From a virus, in IMG/VR virus record IMGVR_UViG_3300027969_000327, positions 1 through 29,273 of that record: a DNA stretch of 29,273 bases; one strand, given 5' to 3'. Positions 24,132-29,273 of this stretch are shown here, piece after piece (the first letter of the stretch is position 1; each line of letters begins with the position of its first letter). A model generated the notes under the pieces. It did no database searches, was not told the DNA's origin, and saw only the letters and a list, made by a program, of their open reading frames with translations. Both the position numbers and the translations under genes were made by a program.

Positions 24132-24782
24132 TTATACCTCAGTAAAACTGGTTAAACTCTGAATACGTATTGTGTAGTCAACTTGCAGTAATCGGTTTAA
24201 AGATTTTTGCACAGGGTGGAATATAACATGAGTTAATAATTTGCCAGCACCTAAAGGACTATAAGACACCAACCCTAATTCATCAAACACAAAGTTGCCA
24301 CTCATATCTTGACTGTTATCAAATGCTTCTTGGCCGTCGGGCTCGCCATAATCTAATATGCAGCTGATAATAATATCGCTATAGGTTGCTCCGCTAACAT
24401 GCCTAATTTCCATTTTGTTTCTAATAGGGTCTGCATTTTCAACAGCAGTTTGATCGATTACCTTACTGAATGTTTGATTGTACAAACTGGTATTGATCCC
24501 TACTGTATTCGGTGTAAGGTACGTTATAAGTCCTGTAGGATCAACGTTGGTGCCGCCATTGCCGAACACCATTTGATATAGTGTTCCTTGGCCTTGATTA
24601 CTAAGGCTATTAACCATTGCGACACTCATGTTTTCATAATGAATAGCATTTCTTTTGTCGATTAAAATCTCTCCGCTCTTAGGATCAAAGATTTTTATGT
24701 GGCCTTCAAAGTGAAATCCACCTGTTTCATTTGGCGTTTTTTCAGGATTAGTTAACATATTGTTTTCTGGTTGAGTATTCAT
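24132..24782 (-). CDS. Virion structural protein, probable baseplate/tail component, 216 aa
   Basis: The protein contains GHIKIFDPKSGEILIDKRNAIH near residues 28-49, followed by YENMSVAMVNSL and QMVFGNGGTNVDPTG, a combination I recall from small structural proteins next to the large baseplate protein in marine T4-like phages. It looks beta-rich with no signal peptide. The stop lies two bases before the start of the collar-domain fibre gene. There is no convincing ribosome-binding site; AATAAATA lies six bases before the ATG and overlaps the stop of the large gene, so a later ATG (MLTNPEKTP) cannot be ruled out. It may join fibres to the baseplate, by position. Confidence 0.72.
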   Translation of the reverse strand: MNTQPENNMLTNPEKTPNETGGFHFEGHIKIFDPKSGEILIDKRNAIHYENMSVAMVNSLSNQGQGTLYQMVFGNGGTNVDPTGLITYLTPNTVGINTSLYNQTFSKVIDQTAVENADPIRNKMEIRHVSGATYSDIIISCILDYGEPDGQEAFDNSQDMSGNFVFDELGLVSYSPLGAGKLLTHVIFHPVQKSLNRLLQVDYTIRIQSLTSFTEV

Positions 24783-24790
24783 AGTAGTAT

Positions 24791-27700
24791 TTATTCGGGC
24801 AGTTCAGAGGTCATTGCAGCTATGAATTCTGCAATAGGAGTATTATTAGATAACAATGTAATACCTTTGCTAGCTGCAAAATCACTTCTTTCATACCAAA
24901 TTCTTCCCAATTTCCTTATAATTGTTATTTTTGCGCCAGCATCTACAGGCGCCGTTAATCTAATATACGGTGTTGTACCGTTTACTGAAAACTCGGCTTC
25001 TAGTATTTCATCTGCAGTAGGGCTGCTGGCTCCATTATTTTCAACATATACATCTATTGGATTTTTACGTAATCGTTTACCTGAAATAAAAACTTCAATT
25101 TCGTCGCAGGGACCGTACTCGGTAGGTATTGAGTTTCGATACCAATTTGATCTAGTAGACTGCCTTGGAGTAAAATCTAATGGCCCTATTAGAATAGTGC
25201 TACCATCACTAACAAAATTAGATTTTTCTTGATTTTCAGTGTAGGGAACAGTTTCAGTTGCGCCGGCATTTATAACAAAACTGCCTAGGGGATGAACTGT
25301 TGCTATTCCGGTGCCAAAGCACCCTCGGCGTAGTTGAGATAATATGTTCCCATTTTTTTCAAAATAGTCAATTCTTTCATTGTTGATAATAACCACTCCT
25401 GGAATTCTTCTACTAGGGATAGGTTCCGATAATAGTGTAGCATCAGTGACTTCTAATTCAGTGTCGTAATATTTTAATTCTTTAGACAGTTTGACCTTGA
25501 TATTTCTAGAATGTCTCTTAAAGTGATAATTGTTTAACATGTCTTTAAAGATTTCAAATGCTCTGGTCTTAGCATATATCACACTACTAAATTGAACTAT
25601 TTTTATAAGATCAGTATCGACAGTGTTTTCTGTTAGATATATTACTGACCTAGCTAGAGATAGCGAATAGTCGGCATCCTTGGTTAAACGTTGCCCGTTT
25701 TTATATACCCATACGTAATTTTCATCTAGGGGCTGTCTTGGCAATTGATACTGTAATTTTCCTCCAGTATATTCATCCGAAGTCATATTCATTGTTGGGT
25801 ATTCGCTGAACCAAATTATTTGTATATCATCGTTTATGGCTAAGTCAACGTTTGCGGCAATAACAATATTATTATCAACTACAGAATATTGTGCTCTAAC
25901 ATTGGTTTCTACTCTAATAACATCTCCTAGAGTTAGATTTTCTGTTGGAATGTTAATTAAATTTGCATTTCCGTCGTAGGTAAAATCAATAACAAACTGT
26001 TGTAATACTTCATTGACATAGACTTTGATACCGCCCGAGGTAATTGTTCCGATAGTTTCTGCAGGATCAACCCCCACTGTAATATTATTATTTGTGCCAT
26101 CATACTCTAGATAGGTAGTATCTACACCTTGTAAATAACGTCCATTTACATTTATTAATACAGATGCAATTGCTGACGATCTTTGTAGGTTAACAAACTG
26201 ATCAACTGGGATGGTTCTTGTACTTCCATCAAATGGTAGTGTCTGTTGATTTATACGCACAAACGAAAGATTGTTAGAATTTGAATATTCGGAAGCTTCA
26301 AAACAAACAATTTTTATTACTTGTCTGTATGCCGGCATTAGACCAAATTGAACTATGGTTTTATTTTCAACATTGATAAAATTAGAACTATTTGCAAATC
26401 CAGTATCAATTTCTACCCCATCAAGTGTCACTAGTACTGTTGATGTCTGTTGATATGTTGCCTTGGTCAAAAATAAATTTGTTTCTCCATCAGCTACAAA
26501 TTCTTGATAGTCAAGAATTCCGATACCGCCAATACCAACTGATATAATTTCAATTACACTACTTGCTATTGGCGCAACATTAAATTCAATCTTATTTTCG
26601 ATGAAATCTATAGTATAGTTGATAGTGCTATCGCCTATATATTCTTGTTTAATTTTATTGACATATACAGTGACCGCTTTTGATTCTACAATTGTTAAAC
26701 CAATATCAAATCTACGAGTTGTCCCATCGCCTATAAACCCTTTGTGTTGCAATGGAGCAGCGCCCGGGTTAGTTTTATTGAAAACTTTTATACTTACACT
26801 ATCCAATATCTGACCAGGTACGTTTTCTTCTGGTGCTGGCACATGATCTGGACTTACAAATTTTTCACCATCTATAACAATTTCTTCCGGTGTCATTCCA
26901 GCTGCCGTGACATATGCGCCGCCTATATTAGCCAATGTACCACCGCTGATTCTGGTATCTAATAAATTTACATCGCTAATAACTACCGATCCGTCACTGT
27001 CTAGTTTCCTAAAGATCAGTGTATCCCCGGGTTGTGTGCTTAGATATCTATGTATTTCTATTATTTTTGTAGATCCGTCTCCAATGAAAGTAGGCATTTC
27101 AGCATTACGATTAGTAGCGGAACTAGAATCCCAATTTGAAGTATATGCTGGATCGTCTATTCTTATAGGACGGTTAGTTCCTGATCTTTGAATATAAATT
27201 GATATAGGTTGATTATTTTCCGGTGTATAGGGTAAAGAAACAAAAGTAGTACTGCCGTCTGCAACATAATAAAAATCATTGCTAGATTCAACACTATCCC
27301 AACTGTCGGTAAACCACGGTAACGCATCCCAGCCTCCTGTTACATCGAATGTAGTGCCTTGAACTTGTACTCCGCCAAAATCTATTCCGGTCATCAACTG
27401 GTTTAAATCTGTACCTTTCATACCAATTGAAGGTGCATAGTATTTGTTAATTCTATCAACGCTGTCTAATAATTTGTCATTTTTTTCATAGGTAATTGTG
27501 ATAGTATCGCCTTTTAGAGGAGGAATGTGGAATTTTAGCTTGCCTTTTATTAAACTGTATGTATCAACTGCCGAAGTATATAAATTTAGTTCGTAGGCTG
27601 TGGTTAATACTGTTTGATTGTTTTTTGTTACAGTTATTTTATTCTTGTCTCTTGACGGGGCATATGTCAAATCAAACATTGAACTAAATCCAGTTGCTGT

Positions 27701-29273
27701 AAACGTTTGATTTTGCAGCATTGACTGATAGGTTCCATTTTTATTTGTTCGATCAAACTTCATAGTTATGTCAAATGATCTCACTTTACTGTCACCTAAA
27801 ATTGCCACAGCTTTTGCAGTATTAATCGAGGCTCCGTTTCCGCCTACTAAGCTCACCCTAGGTATACCAGTATATCCTGTACCGGCAGAAATTACTCGAA
27901 TGTTTGAAACTTTGCCGTTAGAAATATAAGCCTGTGCTACTGCTCCGGTTCCTGTTCCTTGGACCAGTACCGACGGGGGAGATGTATAATCTGCTCCAGA
28001 ATTAGAAACAACAATAGATACTATTGAATATCCGTTATTATCTGCCCACCACTTCCAGGGGTACTCGTCAAATCTGTTGTAAAATTGATTTATAGGAAGT
28101 ATCTTTCCATCTCTAGCCGAATAGGCTGGGGGTAGATCAAAGTCAGTAGTAGGAGTCGGTGAAGATTCAAAATTTGTATATCTACTGGTATACTCTCTAA
28201 TACTTGTTCTATAGGGTTTAACTTCTTCTATATATTTTTGGAAGCTTTCTAGATTGTCATTTTTGTAATTTGGTCGTTGTTCCAACAAGCCAACATTATG
28301 TATTGCATTTAAGAAACTGGTTTTAAATGCCCAATCAATATACGTCTGTTCAGAGAAAGCATACTTTACCGACGAGAAAAACAACTTGTTCCATTCTACT
28401 TTTAAGTCGTCAATAAAGATATTTTCTTTTGCTGCTTGTAAAATAATTCTTAATTCTTTTGTAGGCTGCAAGTCATATAGAGCAGCATCATACGATCCCA
28501 CATTATCATATCCTAAACTATTAACCAGTTGATTGTATAGAATATCTTTTATCTTTATTGTACCAAACTGACGTCCTACTAAATTGTAATTGTCTAATAG
28601 ATTACCTAATCCTTGTTCAGTTTTTTCTAATATTGCCCAGCCACCGCTTGAATATTCTTTAATTCTAATTAGGTCTCCTACCTGAACTTCAATGGAAGGT
28701 TCTTGATAACTGTTAACAATTTCTTTAATAATTCTAGAAGATTGTGAATAACCATCAGCCCACCAATCTATGAGTTCCCAATAGATTGTGGTGTCATAAC
28801 CTTGAGATTTACTGCGATAGAAAATCTTACGTTGTTGATCCCAAGCATATATGCTCCAAAATCCCGACGCAGTAGAGTCACTAGCTATTAGCACTGAGAA
28901 CGGTCGAATCTTTACTACCGCAGTTGTGTACTTTCTTCCCTTGGATGTTATGGTTATAGAGTTTACTTTTCCTTGAGAATTTAAAGTGATGATTGCTTTG
29001 GCGCCAACCCCATCGCCTTCAATTTCTATATACGGAACAGTTCTGTATCCAAATCCTGGATCTGTAATATCAATAGTATCAATTTCACCATTGATAATAT
29101 TTGTTGTAAACACTGCTTGTCGAATTTTTACAGTTCCCACTTGCTCTAGATCTATATTAGTATCTATCTTAATATCATACTGATTTAATTCTTCGCTAGG
29201 AATAGGATCTAACTTATCTAAGTTTTCAAAATTAATTAAATCTGTAAACGGTCTAGTTGATAAAATAGCATTG
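24791..29273 (-). CDS. Very large virion/baseplate structural protein, N-terminus outside window
   Basis: The minus-strand frame is open to the right edge, so at least 1,493 residues are encoded and the true start is beyond the window; the GTG at 29140 is internal. Near the visible N-terminus DITDPGFGYRTVPYIEIEG..VGAKA, and around 27835-28035 GADYTSPPSVLVQGTGTGA and AGTGYTGIPRVSLVGGNGA, are copies of a Gly-rich beta repeat common in phage tail proteins. The C-terminal half has several F..DG.T....-type modules with VYVN/VLVTLDG strands, and VVIINNERIDYF, LSQLRRGCFGTG and HPLGSFV (around 25280-25400), a recurring element of large marine phage tail proteins. It is a structural protein, likely a baseplate or fibre-base scaffold; the exact T4 counterpart is unclear. 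Confidence 0.8.
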   Translation of the reverse strand, partial: NAILSTRPFTDLINFENLDKLDPIPSEELNQYDIKIDTNIDLEQVGTVKIRQAVFTTNIINGEIDTIDITDPGFGYRTVPYIEIEGDGVGAKAIITLNSQGKVNSITITSKGRKYTTAVVKIRPFSVLIASDSTASGFWSIYAWDQQRKIFYRSKSQGYDTTIYWELIDWWADGYSQSSRIIKEIVNSYQEPSIEVQVGDLIRIKEYSSGGWAILEKTEQGLGNLLDNYNLVGRQFGTIKIKDILYNQLVNSLGYDNVGSYDAALYDLQPTKELRIILQAAKENIFIDDLKVEWNKLFFSSVKYAFSEQTYIDWAFKTSFLNAIHNVGLLEQRPNYKNDNLESFQKYIEEVKPYRTSIREYTSRYTNFESSPTPTTDFDLPPAYSARDGKILPINQFYNRFDEYPWKWWADNNGYSIVSIVVSNSGADYTSPPSVLVQGTGTGAVAQAYISNGKVSNIRVISAGTGYTGIPRVSLVGGNGASINTAKAVAILGDSKVRSFDITMKFDRTNKNGTYQSMLQNQTFTATGFSSMFDLTYAPSRDKNKITVTKNNQTVLTTAYELNLYTSAVDTYSLIKGKLKFHIPPLKGDTITITYEKNDKLLDSVDRINKYYAPSIGMKGTDLNQLMTGIDFGGVQVQGTTFDVTGGWDALPWFTDSWDSVESSNDFYYVADGSTTFVSLPYTPENNQPISIYIQRSGTNRPIRIDDPAYTSNWDSSSATNRNAEMPTFIGDGSTKIIEIHRYLSTQPGDTLIFRKLDSDGSVVISDVNLLDTRISGGTLANIGGAYVTAAGMTPEEIVIDGEKFVSPDHVPAPEENVPGQILDSVSIKVFNKTNPGAAPLQHKGFIGDGTTRRFDIGLTIVESKAVTVYVNKIKQEYIGDSTINYTIDFIENKIEFNVAPIASSVIEIISVGIGGIGILDYQEFVADGETNLFLTKATYQQTSTVLVTLDGVEIDTGFANSSNFINVENKTIVQFGLMPAYRQVIKIVCFEASEYSNSNNLSFVRINQQTLPFDGSTRTIPVDQFVNLQRSSAIASVLINVNGRYLQGVDTTYLEYDGTNNNITVGVDPAETIGTITSGGIKVYVNEVLQQFVIDFTYDGNANLINIPTENLTLGDVIRVETNVRAQYSVVDNNIVIAANVDLAINDDIQIIWFSEYPTMNMTSDEYTGGKLQYQLPRQPLDENYVWVYKNGQRLTKDADYSLSLARSVIYLTENTVDTDLIKIVQFSSVIYAKTRAFEIFKDMLNNYHFKRHSRNIKVKLSKELKYYDTELEVTDATLLSEPIPSRRIPGVVIINNERIDYFEKNGNILSQLRRGCFGTGIATVHPLGSFVINAGATETVPYTENQEKSNFVSDGSTILIGPLDFTPRQSTRSNWYRNSIPTEYGPCDEIEVFISGKRLRKNPIDVYVENNGASSPTADEILEAEFSVNGTTPYIRLTAPVDAGAKITIIRKLGRIWYERSDFAASKGITLLSNNTPIAEFIAAMTSELPE

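Noticed and set aside
24771-25232. Plus-strand open frame opposite the large structural protein
   Set aside because: It mirrors a clear minus-strand gene and has no recognisable protein features.
29138-29140. GTG at 29140 as the start of the large structural gene
   Set aside because: The frame is open from there to the window edge with ordinary coding sequence, so this GTG is internal and the gene continues outside.

Overview
This window looks like part of the genome of a marine T4-like contractile-tailed phage, of the cyanophage/pelagiphage type. The evidence is dense, AT-rich coding with 4-base ATGA overlaps, a T4-type RNase H (5'-3' exonuclease) end, a block of small conserved proteins typical of marine T4-like phages, a run of tail-fibre/baseplate-appendage genes with a Tail Collar domain, and nATAAATA late-promoter-like boxes. 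The host cannot be read from the sequence. No integrase, transposase, tRNA, rRNA or CRISPR array was seen. No stretch over 300 bases lacks a gene; the longest gaps are about 57 bases.

Layout, plus strand. (1) 1-3313: the 3' end of the RNase H gene, then eight small genes of unknown function, packed or overlapping; several resemble proteins I know from marine T4-like phages. (2) 3319-8400: four consecutive, translationally coupled radical SAM genes. Each has an N-terminal cysteine-rich twitch-like region, a CxxxCxxC core motif, a GGEP motif and a related C-terminal tail. (3) 8397-10057: an unrecognised 266-residue protein and an SGNH/GDSL-type hydrolase, joined to the radical SAM genes by ATGA overlaps. 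The plus-strand operon then meets the minus-strand genes at a short hairpin near 10066-10081.

Layout, minus strand, read right to left. (4) 29273-24791: a very large virion protein whose start lies beyond the window. (5) 24782-15664: a small structural protein, four large tail-fibre-like proteins sharing one N-terminal module (the first with a Tail Collar domain, the last two with the same C-terminal ADLAEKY domain), and a 298-residue virion protein. (6) 15606-10084: after a palindrome that contains a late-promoter-like box, a conserved 116-residue protein, two GT-A-like glycosyltransferases with DSD or DAD motifs, a 197-residue unknown, a third glycosyltransferase, and a 666-residue protein made of four degenerate glycosyltransferase-like modules plus one intact module.

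How it may work together (inference): structural tail genes sit next to a glycosyltransferase cassette, which faces a radical SAM/hydrolase cassette. This fits an accessory region for chemical tailoring of virion or host-surface glycans or proteins, but no substrate is visible in the sequence. The two most unusual items are the four-gene radical SAM array and the pseudo-glycosyltransferase repeat protein, which contains a near-identical 315-base tandem repeat.
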